A stretch of DNA of 64,000 bases from Saccoglossus kowalevskii (lineage: Eukaryota; Hemichordata; Enteropneusta; Harrimaniidae). Each line of letters opens with the position of its first letter. Position 1 is the first letter of the stretch. Shown one piece after another: positions 34,746 to 47,600 of the stretch. Location: contig NW_003146285.1 in assembly GCF_000003605.2 (NCBI RefSeq), forward strand, positions 100,347-164,346, in the 5' to 3' direction. The translations under genes were made by a program, and so were the position numbers. The notes under the pieces were generated by a model. That model had not been told where the DNA came from. It did no database searches and was given only the letters and a program-made list of their open reading frames with translations.

Positions 34746-36600
34746 AGTTGCTGACGTAATCGAACAGCATATCAAGTGCACAGAGGAACTGTGAGAAATA
34801 TTTTTAGAATTAATGTAGTTTGCCAATTAAATCAGCCAAAAGCAGTTTATTTCCCAATTTTCAAACTAAGATAATTGTTGGTAGGAAATATACATATTCT
34901 TTTTCTGGAATGTATGTGCAAAAATGAATTAGTGATTATTTTGTTACCCACAATGCAATACCCCAAAGTGAGATTTGTACAAGCGATTCTGTGTAGAAAT
35001 GTAAACCCACCTCAGTATAAATATTACAATATTTTATTCAAAAAGTAAAAACGAATATTGTATTTTTTTTAAAATTAGTGAAATACTTTTAACAAATTGT
35101 GTGACGCTGTATATGATGTCGTTAAAATTTAACTATGACGTCATTATGGTATCAGTTTTTTTTATATAGTTGCATGTCTTCCAAAGTTTATTTTTGGTTT
35201 CTTATGATTTAAGCATTTTAGCTGCCGTTAAATCCATCAACAAAACATAATCCTGCTAAAGCTAACCGATTCCCGATCGAAATAAGAACCCAAATATTAA
35301 AATATAACATTGAAATTTGAAATAAATGCGAATTATGTGTGTGGGGGTTCAAAATCAATGCGGGAAAACAATATGGCGGTGAAAGGGTTTTGTACATTTT
35401 GTATTAACGTTATAAAGTATGATAGCTGACAACCATGTACGGTATGTGAATACTTCCAATAATGTAGAGTGTTGTAGTTCATTTAGAAGACTTCAATAAA
35501 ACCAGATTTGTTTTTGAAATGTTCATGTCCGTGAGTGTTTCCTTTGACAAGTGACAATAGCAGTACTCTGAAGTGATCGGGTGGTTGAGGACAAGAAGCT
35601 CCATGGTCAGGAGTTCCTCCGTTAAAAAACATAGTTGAATTCTGGTGACCTTGCCCTTTGTTATATAATATTATTCCCTTTATCATAGTTTGTTTCAATG
35701 TAAATATGCATTGTCATAAATAATTTTGAATACAAACAAGTTTTGGGATTGAAACAACAGTAGGAAGGCAGTCTACCGAAAGTCCTTGATTGATGTAAAT
35801 ATCTTACAAAAACGTTGGTGCCTAATTTGCTTATTATTTTAAGGCACATAATTTCCAGCTTTATTCGTAGTGACTCAGATATATTTCCGCATAAAAACGA
35901 ATGCCTCGTCTCAGAAAAAAGTGCTGCATTTAGACGTGAATAGACGACAATGACGACGACGACAACGCCGGACAGAAATGTGTTCCTTAATATACCTTAT
36001 CATTCAATCTTTGATGATGAAGGCAACGTAAAAATGGGTGCATGGGCTTGATGATTTGGTGTAATAACAATTGCCTGTTGGAGAAGAGTAAAGCATAAAA
36101 ATGGGTCATGGGTAACACAAAATACCATGTAAAAAATATTTTAAAAAACCGTGAAATACTTACACCTCCGATTTCAAATGGAATATCCATATAAGATCGT
36201 CCGCTCTCACGGTTTCTTTTCCTTTCACTTCTAAGAGAACTATGTGGTCTGTAGCCCAGATAGATGTCTAACAAGCCTACACCTCGAATTTAAGATTAAT
36301 TATGTTCTGACAGTCACGAGGAGTCTGCCAGTGGGACAAATAATTCTTGACAAAAAACGGAGTTCACGTAGAGCTTGAATGAGAGAGCCTCACATTGCTC
36401 GAATTAAACTTGCCCCCTCCCAGCATTTAACAAATATTCACAGTAACAAATGGTTCTCATATTGTTTCATAACCTTTTGACTAGAAATGCCAGCTCAGTT
36501 CGCGATTGGCTGAACAGCCTAGACCACGTGGCAATATGGCTGCCTTTAGTTCGACTCAGACGATTGTATTGCAGTTACTAGTATTCAATGTCATTTCCTA

Positions 36601-36688
36601 GCCTGACAATGTCGCGTGAGTTCCGCCCTCCGCGGTGCTCCAAACCCGTTCGGCCGGTGAGGGCGCCACTCACGCCTGCCTGTCAGGC
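36601..36688. repeat. GC-rich hairpin element (88 bp)
   Basis: GCCTGACAATGTCGCGTGAG ... CTCACGCCTGCCTGTCAGGC; inverted partner of 22,233-22,320. Confidence 0.75.
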
Positions 36689-37274
36689 AAAACAAATATT
36701 TTTAAATACTGGATAGGTTTATTACGCATTTTTTAATTTGTCATTGTTGGATCATCATGAGAAGCAAACACTCATATGAACGAAAAATAGGATTTGATGT
36801 TTTTATAGGATGTAAAAATTCAATAAGCGTTCAAACTGTCTGCAAACTGTTTTGTTACATATGTTCTACTAAATTTGTCTTTTTTTTTATTCATTTAATT
36901 TTTACCAAAATAGCTCCCCGTGTTTATATTTTCACGCCGATTCCATGTCCAGTGTGAAAAGGGCTTTCAATCAATATATGGCTTTGTGTAGTTCAGTAAA
37001 TATTTATATAAGAAAACATCAGATTAGAAAATCAATACCAAATACCTATACAAGCCCGAACATCCATTACGCGACTTCTCATTGGCCGGCTACCCAGAGG
37101 ACTCGAAGAGCACGCTCGTGACGGGTAAGTTAGAACGGGTCGGTAAAGACAGTGCTTTCCACGATGACATTTATTTTGAAAAAAAAAATTTTTGCTTCTC
37201 GTCTGAGCGAAAATAATTGAAAAAAGATGTCTACGGCTTATTCCCTTGCATTGTTCGGCATACCGAGTCGTGTA

Positions 37275-37456
37275 ATCAGGTATAACCCTAGACGCAACGT
37301 TTTCAATATATTCTATGATATAACATCCAAACATACCCGATCTTTTCGTAAACGAGAAAATCTTGAGACTAACCTTAAACACATAGCACGTCAGACCGGC
37401 TCTCAAGACGGTCCAAAACACAGCAAAGAACGTAACAAGACCAACATCGACCAAGG
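37275..37456 (-). pseudogene. Broken copy of gene B exon 1
   Basis: The minus strand reads TLVDVGLVTFFAVFWTVLRA and GLTCYVFK, then a donor-like GTTAGTC, nearly identical to gene B exon 1. The start codon and the MPGYY/FDYFGQF half are removed by a ~240-bp deletion (19,358 to about 19,597 in the parent). No other ceramide synthase exons follow before gene C, so it is a passenger of the segmental duplication. Confidence 0.8.
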
Positions 37457-38387
37457 TAACGGCTATTTTGATAGGGACGACCATAAAAATAATGTTTTTT
37501 AAGAGAATTAGTTTTCAAAAGTGACAAGGCGACGATTTCATCTTTGTGACAATGAATGCTGTCAACTGTCACTTTTCGCCAACAGACAAAATTTGAACCA
37601 AATTTCAGTTTTACTCAAAACAATGGGCTTTTTTGCCCCATTATTCTGAAGGAAATGCAAACTACAAGCGAGAATATTTGTGAATTTGTGATTAAAAGAG
37701 GAAAAAGTAAGAGGACAAACTTTTATTGAGGTAAATTGCAAATAAAAATGGATTGATGATTGTTTGGTGACGTCACGGTACCTTCAAGTTTCTAACATTA
37801 AAAAAACTGCGTTCATTCCAGTGACTTACGCGAACTTATATATACATTTGAGATTAAGGCCAGCGGTTGTTGCGTCATGTCCTGTTTGATATCAATCTTG
37901 ATGGACTGGATGCGGCTTTTGTGGCCCGAGGTCGCGGCGGAGCGCCAAAGCTTTCGAGGGTGCGTAAGCCGCATACCCAAGGGCAGCAAAACCCGTATTC
38001 AGTCCATAAAGGTTTTATCATATACCTTATAGGTGTTATTACAATTTAACCACAGCGTGACCTCAGACACACGAAGTAATTTAGAATAACAAGTTTTGTT
38101 TTGATTGATGAACTGAAATCCAGAGGCGCCGGACCGCGGCGTGATACGGGAAATCATTATTACCTTGATGCGAGGGCGCACTTCCCATAGCGTTACGAGG
38201 CCTGGCTTTTCTTGCTACTTGCTAATGGGAACGAGAATTTTAAATGTAGCCTAGTTCCAAGTTCCAGGCACTTTATGCGTTTACCACAACCATTTAAGAT
38301 TAAATCCAGAGAGGCGTAAAACTCACCAAGCCTTGGATTGGCTACCGGACCCTAACACCTAATAGCCAGACCAATCAGAGAATAGTT

Positions 38388-38416
38388 TGCTTGTTTGTTT
38401 GTTTGTTTGTTTGTTG
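38388..38416. repeat. (TTTG)n microsatellite
   Basis: About seven TTTG units within copy 3; not seen at the matching site of copy 1. Confidence 0.8.
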
Positions 38417-38566
38417 ACAGTTTTTCGACTTATCAAATTATGTCTTGTGTAAATATCTCAAATTAATTGACGCAAATGCAGATTTGTAACACTACGTATG
38501 TACGTACTTCGGGTACGTATTGAGTTCGGCAGTGTTAGTACCTTAAATGTGAAACAGTTTTTTAGC

Positions 38567-38728
38567 TTAAAGCGGGGGAGTCGTCATCTGCGCATGCGTC
38601 AGATGGCCATAGCGTGTTGTTTACAAACAAGTGTCTACCCATGAGCCTTTGCGTTTTTAGCGTGTGTTGTTATCGTCGCCCGGGACTCAATTCCAGCGCG
38701 TGGGCAGGTGACGACGCTTCCGCTTTAG
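38567..38728. mobile_element. MITE family 1
   Basis: TTAAAGCGGGGGAGTCGTCA ... GGTGACGACGCTTCCGCTTTA, full length. Partner of the truncated 20,103-20,217 copy. Confidence 0.78.
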
Positions 38729-39392
38729 AAAAGGTCTTCTTTCTTTGCATCGCACACTTCAGTATGAAACCTGCGCATTTTTTCACAATTTTAGGTAGCG
38801 GTAAAGTGCGCCACATACGATAGAATGGGGAAATTAAATAATCTTAATCATGAAAAAATAAAACACGCGAAAATTATTTTCGCTCGAACGAGAAGCAACA
38901 ATTTTTTGTTTCAAAACAAATGTCATCATCATCATTGTCTTCACCGACCCGTTCCAATTTACCCGTCACGTGCATGCTCTCCTCTGGGTAGCCGGCCAAT
39001 GAGAAGTCGCGTAATGGATGTTCGGGCTTGTATAGGTATTTGGTATTGATTTTCTAATCTGATGTTTTCTTATATAAATATTTACTGAACTACACAAAGC
39101 CATATATTGATTGAAAGCCCTTTTCACACTGGACATGGAATCGGCGTGAAAATATAAACACGGGGAGCTATTTTGGTAAAAATTAAATGAATAAAAAAAA
39201 GACAAATTCAGCCTGTTGAACATATACAACAAAACAGTTTTCAGACAGTTTGAACGCTTATTGAATTTTTACACTCTAAAAAAAACATCAAATCCTATTT
39301 TTGGTTCATATGAGTGTTTGCTTCTCATGATGATCCAACAATGGCAAATTAAAAAATGCGTAATAAACCTATCCATTATCCTTAACTTTTTT

Positions 39393-39480
39393 GCCTGACA
39401 TGTAGGCGTGAGTGGCGCCCTCGCCGGCCAAACGGGTTTGGAGCATCGCGGAGGGCGGAACTCACGCGACCTTGTCAGGC
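39393..39480. repeat. GC-rich hairpin element (88 bp)
   Basis: GCCTGACATGTAGGCGTGAG ... CTCACGCGACCTTGTCAGGC, the cleanest copy. Inner arms GCGTGAGTGGCGCCCTC and GAGGGCGGAACTCACGC pair with only a small mismatch bubble. Confidence 0.8.
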
Positions 39481-40719
39481 TTGTCAAAGGAAAATGTCAC
39501 TCAACACTCACTAACACGAACATTTCAAAAACAAATCTGGTTTTATTGAAGTCTTCTGAATGAACTACAACACTCTACATTGTTGGAAGTATTCACATAC
39601 CGTACAAGGTTGTCAGCTATCATACTTTATAACGTAAATACATAATGTACAAAACCCATTCACCGCCATATTGTTTTCCCGCCAAAATGACAGTACAAAA
39701 TTTTCAAATTTGTTGCAACCTTTCGGCAAGTTCGTTGTTAATTTTGAACCCCACACACATAATTCGCATTTCTTTCAAATTTCAATGTAATATTTAAAGA
39801 TTTGGTTAATATTTCGGTCACTCAGGATGATGTTTGTCGATGGATTGAAAGGCAGTAAAATGGTTAAATCATAAGAAACCAAAAATAAACTCTGGAAGAC
39901 ATGCAACTATATAAAAAAACTGATACCATAATGACGTCATAGTTAAATTTTAACGACATCAAATACAGCGTCACACGATTTGTTATGAGTATTTCACTTA
40001 TTTTAAAAAATGTACAATATTCGTTTTTACTTTTTGATGAAATATTGTAATATTTATACTAAGGTGGTTTACATTTCTAAACAGAATCGCTTGTACAAAT
40101 CTCACTTTGCAGTATTGCGTTGTGGTAACGAAATAACCAGTAATTCATTTTTGCACATACATTCTAGAAAAAAAATATTTATATTTCCTACCAACAATTA
40201 TCTTAGTTTGAAAATTGGGAAATAAACTGCTTTTGGCTGATTTAATTGGCAAACTACATTATTTCTAAAGCTATTTCTCACAGTTTCCCTGTTTCTTTTG
40301 AGTAGAAATGTAATCATCTGCCGAGCAATACGCGAGAACTCGTAAAATATGGAAAAGAATCTATGACTTTCGTGGAAGTAAACATTTGTAGAAATGTCCG
40401 CCAGATTTGTGAATTCGTGGCCAATATTCAACACGTCATCCTAGTTATATGTCTTTATAACTGTATCCATCCTTGAAAATATTAAATAATTTTACTACCA
40501 AACACTGCCTACTGTTTCACGTTTACTCTTCAAACCTCAGTCCGTTTTGCCAACAACATTGTTGCGCAAATCTCTAAGAAATTTCTGAAAATTACGAATA
40601 GCGTTTGTTACAGACGATATATTTTCTGTGTTTTTTTTAATAAGTATTGACGCAGTTGTGGTTGAACAGTCGTTATCGTCTGAACATAGGAACAATTTGT
40701 ATTTCACGAATGTATTATG

Positions 40720-40873
40720 GTGACGTCACCTGCGCACGCGCGCGAATTGAGTCCCAAGCGATGATAACAACACACGCTAAAAACGAAAAGGCTCATGGGT
40801 AGACGCTTGTTTGTAAACAATGACACGCTATGGCCATCTGAAGCATGTGCATGTGACGACATCACCACTTTAA
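40720..40873. mobile_element. MITE family 1 (reverse orientation)
   Basis: GTCACCTGCGCACGCGCGCG, ACAACACACGCTAAAAACG, GTGACGACATCACCACTTTAA. The left terminal bases have diverged. Confidence 0.7.
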
Positions 40874-41505
40874 CTGAAAGGCTCGAGTGTGATGTCGTGG
40901 ATATTTGTTATTTCGTTTGATTACTTAGTTTATTTTTAGGAAAACAATGAGAACCTTAATTGATTAGTTTGTAAACGATTTCCAGCCGTTTTCACTGAAT
41001 TTTTATTCTAACAAAATAATCCGGCTAAAAAAATCTGTTTTTTGCACAAAACATATTTACCGCAAATATTTTAGTAATATCCTGTCTGTCTGAGTCAAAA
41101 TTACCTTGCAAAAAAAAAAAAAAACGTTTGCACCCTTTTTATGGAACATTTCTAGCAAAGGGAGACCAAATTGTTGATTTTTCGAATGGTATCCTTGTAA
41201 TATGTGTTCGTAAGCGATAGTTATTCCTGATATGTTACGTCATCGGGGGTTGTGGTCAGGTGACGTGTTTGTCCTAGTACGGCATCACATTGTAGGCTCA
41301 TCCGCCATATTGTTTATCATAGTTCGTTGAAAAGACGTCTGTCATGAAAATAGTCATCATAGTATCAATTTAATAGAACACAAAGTTGTTGCTGGTGAAA
41401 TATCGATTTGAAGAACAGACGCATCCCAGAGATAAGTGTAGTTGCATGGTTTTGACCTGAGCCTGCAAGTTGATGGCGTACCTATCAAGTTCTCGTTTCT
41501 TGTAA

Positions 41506-41625
41506 TTATTGCACTTTTTTCGCTTTCTTGTCCTTCCCCGGCACGGCGCCGTTCTCTTCTCGCGAGTCCCGTATACCGTCGCTCATCTGACCGCTGAGTA
41601 AGCGAGCCAGTAAGTCTAGAATCAT
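41506..41625 (-). CDS. CERS1: Gene C exon 6 (C-terminus)
   Basis: 120 nt after ATTGCAG: ILDLLARLLSGQMSDGIRDS, ending GKDKKAKKVQ and a stop. The LLSGQM core aligns with gene B (LLTGQM). The tail is otherwise unlike gene B's, so the tails diverged fast after duplication. Confidence 0.88.
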   Translation of the reverse strand: MILDLLARLLSGQMSDGIRDSREENGAVPGKDKKAKKVQ

Positions 41626-44600
41626 CTGCAATACAAGAACACGACAGAATTCAGCAGACGACAATAATTGACAATATTCGGAAATGGCCGACGAGATCGC
41701 GCTGAGATTGAGAGCCACGTGACTTCCCCCATCTCAAATAGTTTTCCATTCTCCACCGTCATTATGCCCACTGTGTCCCTGGTCCGTGTAGCAAAGGTAT
41801 TAGTAACATTGGGCGCGATGACGGTGAAGAATAGAACCTATATGGGGGGGGGGGGGGCAAAAACAAGTCTCGTAGCTTTCTCGCGAGATTTCAATGGCCA
41901 TGTGCGTTATGTCTGTTATACTAAAATCTAGTTTATCGTGTCGGGTTTATTGTGGGTCCGATACAACGGATACGAAGCGTGCACAGTACACTGTTTATTT
42001 GCATGTAATTTACAACCGCGCTTGTGCTTTTATAACATTTTCTTTTAAGCTGTAAAATAAAAATGTACGTGGATTTGTTTTTATTTGAGAAAACACGATT
42101 TTATATTTTAAAATCTGTCAAAATCTCACTCATCAAACTCAAGTGTGGCACTCTAGAGGGCGTTATTTATAGGAATGGTGCCGTGATCGAACTTACCCAG
42201 AACCAATACAGGTTCATTGCCAACAGCATCCATAACATCACATTGAATGTGGTGACGAATGGCATGACAGGATGGAAGAATCGCCCGCCAGCATATAGCA
42301 CTTTGAGCGGATACCAGTAAAGTCGCGTCAAAATCCTACAAAAGATCAACAAGATTATTATTCCTATTGCACATATTAATCTTTTCACCGCCAGTTCCTT
42401 ATTTTCATCACAAATTCACAAAATGGTTCCGTTTATAGTCTGCACTTTGCTTCAGAAGGTTGGGACAAAAAAAGCCATTTTTTTTTTAGTAAAAACTGAA
42501 AATTGCCAAAAATTGCGTCTATTGGCTCCAAAATTAGGGTTCATTTCCAGACATTGAAGAATATAAACAAAAAAATGCAGAACAATTTAGCGAGGAAGGC
42601 GGATGGTGAAAAGATTAAATGCTTTGGTATTTGTTATTTTATTTGGAAATATAAATATGAAATAAATAACGACACACTACCATTTTTTTATAGAAATCAC
42701 CATTATCAGAATCAGAGATTTTTATGACATACGATAATGTAAACCTCTATTTACAATTAAATTCTTTTTAACAAAAAGCATAAAAATTAACTAAATTCGA
42801 TTAATTTGGATGGTAGTGATTTACAACAAAATAATGAATCCTCCCATGGCGTTATATTGGATTCGTAGATGGGATTGGACGAGATAATGTGTTCGGCTTC
42901 GTCTCGTACGTTATCTCGACCATTCTCCTCATCCAATATGGCGCATGCAATGTTAAAATTGTTAAACTAGCTTGAACGCACGTGGTACCAGTTGACCAAT
43001 GAGAACGCGCCGTTCCAAAGCATAGTATTTTATTGTACAACAATAATAGATTATTTCACAACAAAAATTAAATATCTTGTCAAAATCACAGCAATGCTAT
43101 TTTTTCTTGCCTTAATTCATTTAAAGCGGGAGGGTCGTCATCTGCGCACGCGCGGGAATTGAGTCCCAAGCGACGATAACAAAACAAGCTTAAAACGCAA
43201 AGGCTCATGGGTAGACGCTTGTTTGTAAACAATGACACGCTTTGGCCATCTGACGCATGCGCAGACGACGACTACCCCGCTTTAACATCCTCAGGAATCT
43301 TGTTAACATAACTCACCAGACAAAGATGAAAACAGCGAATGTAGCATTGGCGATGTATTCATTTAAATTGTAGACCTTTCCATTTCGTTGCTTTGTTCTT
43401 GTAATGATCTTTCCGGTCTCCAGTAAAACGTCGCACAGATCGTGACAGAATAAAACTAACACGCCGATTTTGTGATATCTGATTAAGAGACGAACAAAAA
43501 ATCAATAGTACACACATATGTATTTATGAATATATAATTTATACCAGCCTTTGAAATTCAACCAACAGGCGAGGAAATGTAATTACTGCGCATGCTGGGT
43601 ATATATCACCCAATTCGATAATTTGTTTTGATTTGAACTATTTCAATGCTAGCTTTAAAAATCATCATGAAACTAAAAAAAATAGGAATACTAGTATTGT
43701 AGAAAAAATACTTTCATTCTTTGAACTGGACATTCTTCAGTCGTATGTGTTACGTTTTCGTTGAATTACGGAAATGACGTAATTGTAGAACGTTCAAAAT
43801 CGAACAATATGCGCAGACGAAATCGTAGCTCTCAGGTCGTCCACTTTGTCGTTCTTGTTTTCCTGGCTGGTTCGAACAATCATGAATAATCAATAACGTG
43901 TGACGCCGTAGTCTTTACGCCCTCTAGCAAAGTAAATGAGTGAAAAGAAGCCGTTCAAAGCCGTTCTCGATTTCAATGTGGGCCGTTGTTTTCAATAAAA
44001 CTAGAGGGCGTAATAGACCACTTTCCCGGAAGTCGAAGATACTAGTATAGCGTTTCTGCGCGTGCATACCGTTTTGGGGTGTAGCGTAAAGTTTGCGCAT
44101 ATATTGTGTTTCTGGGTGTACTAATAAACGTCACAAAAATAAAAATCCGTTCTGTCGACTATCAGCAAACTGAGATATTTGTATTTTCCACCATAGTTTT
44201 GCCGCTAGAGGGCGTGAAAGCTACTTCGCCAGAGGGCGCAATTTATGAGAAAGGTGTATCAAACTTACCTAACTATGTACGAAAATGCAAGCAACATTAT
44301 TGTTAATATATGATGTGCCATGACAAGATAAAAATCGCTTCTGATGACGTCAACGTAAATACTTGCATAGATGGAATGTACATAGAAACCACACTGGTAG
44401 ACGTAAATTATGTAAATATCCAAGGGTACTTCCATCCCATTGGACCAATCTGAATGAAGTAAATAAGAATATGCAAATGAGTATGTAAATATCCAAGGGT
44501 ACTTCCATCACATTGGACCAATCTGTATGAAAGAAACACCAATATGCAAATGAATATGTAAATATCCAAGGGTACTTCCACCCCATTGAACCAATCTGTA

Positions 44601-47600
44601 TGAAAGAAACACCAATATGCAAATGATATGTTAATATCTAAGGGTACTTCCATCCCATTGGCCCAATCTGAATGAAGCAAACAAGAATATGCAAATGAGT
44701 ATGTAAATATTTAAAAAATACTTCCATTCCATTGGAACTTTCTGTATCCTTGCATGTAACTTACGCTCTCCAGTGTCGATGTACTTCTGTGAGATGAATG
44801 AGTAAGGGCGGCAGTTGTCGGCCTCTCGTGTGCGAGATATATGGGTCTCATATAAACAAAGATGGCGAAATTGGCTGTTGCACAGATCAACGAGTACAAA
44901 CTGAGATGTTTTAATTAGGCATTTTTTTAGGTGATCGAAGGAGTCATCGGTGGTAATTAGTGTAAGTCGCGCCCAGGTCAAACCTCATACTTGTGATTTC
45001 CATTAGGAGAGCGCATTGGATTGTGGAAAAATCAATGTTTATCAACACAAATGCCGCACATGCGCAGTGCGACGACTACCGCCCTTATCGAAGATAACAT
45101 TCTGTGGATTACGTCACCATTTCCCAGCCTCGTTCGAAAGTTGTCGTTACCGTCTCGTACAAAGCCTCACCTTGCATCACGTGACTACTACTTCTTTCAA
45201 TATTTCGCGCTACTTTTATACAACGTTCCTATAAATCGCGCCCTCTAGTGACAGAGTCATTCTGTGACGTCAAAATGACGTCTATGGGTGAAGGCAATGT
45301 CTTTATCAATGGACATATACGAATCAAAACGATATCGAATCTTTAAATAAATGTTCTGTCACGTGATACGGCGTTTTGGGAAGTTGTCTATTTATTTATA
45401 TTATAGAAGCGTTTGGTCACTAGGGGGCGCAAATTTATAAGTACGATGCACCTGCAAAGTTGAAGTTGATATTTATGAGACTATCTTTAGTGATTGTACC
45501 ACACCCGGTTATGGAGCAAATGGTGTAAAAATTTCAGATTTGATGGCGTTACAAAAATATAATCCGCGGCAAAAAAGTTTCAAACGTTGCTTAGCTCTGC
45601 ATCATTTTGCCGAGCGACCCTTCTCCAAATTTGCTGAAACAGTGTCCTCGTAATGTTACGCTCATTTAAAGAAAATTTACCTAATTAGAGTAGAAACCCA
45701 CCAATCATATGCCTTTTTATAGAATTAGAATAATGAATAGACCAATAAGGAACCCTGTAACAAACCTGCAAAAATAGATGCCGGATCCTGGAATATGGTG
45801 TATTTTCCATTGAACAATAAATACGCTGTGTAGGACCAGGATATGGAATACCAGATACTTTTGTACATGCTCTCTGGCGTCTTAGCGGCACTGGTTGCGT
45901 CCGTCATTTTTAAGCTATCCAAAAACGGCTGTTGAAAAAAAATATACATTTTTAGCACAAAAGTGGGAAATTTTCCTTCATTGTCGTGTGGTCATCAAAT
46001 GAAGTCATTACTCTCATCGAGGCTCTGAATAAAATTACTCGTGCGTAATTACCATGATAGTTTTTCCACACGCTTCCATTATCAAACAACATGTTATCAG
46101 AAAAAAACAAAAACGTTTTGGTGCCTCTAGCTAAAAATTGCAAACTTTTTTTAAGACATTTGTTTATTTGCAATCCGTTCATTGGCCGAGCCGCCTGTCG
46201 TCTGTCCGCCATTTTTGACGTTATAACTCACAGCACAGGACGTGATTGTTATGATAACCAATCACAATCTTGATTGAGTTTAACCGGAGATGTAATCACG
46301 ATCGTGATTGGTTAATCACAATCATGATAGTCTATCGAATTGTTATCAATTATAAGGGTAACTCTTCTAGTGAAGAAACATTTCTAAATAAAAGTCAGTA
46401 CTCCAAGCAGATCAAATAAATCAGAAATGTGTTGGTTATAAAAAAAACACACAAAAAAAACAAAAACAAAAACATGTTGACTATAAAATGGTATCAGCGG
46501 CGATATGTTTCTGATAGATAATACCATCTATCCGACCATCTTCGTAAAATGCGGCAACTACAAGTACTTCTCCAAGAAAATTTCATTCACATATACATAC
46601 ATGGGATTGGACATTTTGTTGCCATGGTAGTGCAGTATAACTGGCGACCTTTACAGTTTAGATGTGATGCATTATGGGAATAAAATGCATGTTGGTTGTT
46701 TCGAAAGCTTTACAAACTTGTTGTATTGGATTTTGGGTTTTTTATCCAGTGAGAAATATTTGTAGGGAAGGTTATTTAGGTGTGAAGTGCATATATACAC
46801 TTCTCTTTTGAAGGGGAGTTCACCTATGCCAGTGAATGTAGCAAAAACAGAGGTTCATCTAGAACACCCTCAGTGTGTAATCCGTGCAACCCGCCATTTT
46901 CTAATGTAAACAATAGAACTCAGATTTGTGTGCAGGATCAACGTCGCCATTTTGTAATAGTTACACCATGAACATCTTCTTTCATCGACCTCACTATTAC
47001 GTAACGTCCTTAGAGTTGCTCCCCCAGTTACGCTCAGTGGAGCGCGTGGGTGTCTACGTCGTTGCCAGGCTACACATCCATTCGGCGGGCAAGCAAATAC
47101 TTACGGGGTCAAATATGTCACGCCACTCCGTCTGCGTGTTTGCATATTCCCATGAGCCTCTAAATGACACGTGATCGTCCCACAGTGTTTGCTCACATTG
47201 TTTATATTTCAAAAATATTTGCTTTTTTTTTACCCACTATGAAATATTTCTTCAGAGAAAAACTATCTAAAACAGTGGGAAAATATAAGTACCCATTTAA
47301 AAATAAATATGATTTCTTTTCACGATATAAAAGCTAATGTCGGGAATTAACTGAGCTTGGTAACAATTCTGACTGAGAATTAGCCAGCCAATTAGATTGA
47401 TTTAATTTCAACCAATAGACAAGCTCGTCTCTTCTTCAGTTCGATCAATAAAGTTAGGCTGTTGCAGTCCATACGCGGTCTCATCTTCCTTTCCTGAGCC
47501 TACTTTTTTTAACAATTCCCACAATGGCAATTGAAAATGGCTCAAAATTGTTCATGGATTTTTTGACATATTTTTGAATAGTTCGTCGATTATATGTTAA

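Larger units (their letters stand above)
33511..37230. repeat. Segmental duplication block, copy 2 (inverted)
   Basis: Reverse complement of copy 1 from near the end of its family 1 MITE flank to CGTCTGAGCGAAAATAATTG. It has eight units in the 95-bp array against five, and an added palindromic MITE at 33,580-33,793. It is joined at about 37,230 head-to-head with block copy 3, forming a local inverted pair. Confidence 0.8.
37240..40292. repeat. Segmental duplication block, copy 3 (direct)
   Basis: Direct match to about 19,120-23,990. It includes the 3' half of gene B exon 1, the AAGGCCAGCGGTTGTTGCGT stretch, a family 1 MITE, the 22,0xx segment, the hairpin, and the ACTACAACACTCTACATTGT stretch. 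It lacks about 22,322-23,155 of copy 1 and stops at CAGTTTCCCTG, just before where the 95-bp array would begin. Confidence 0.8.

Noticed and set aside
44350-44680. Two 90-codon frames with repeated IQIGPMGWKYPWIFTYS-like text
   Set aside because: They read the splice-site minisatellite out of frame. The true frame of exon 3 gives DWSNGMEVPLDIY and the conserved histidines.
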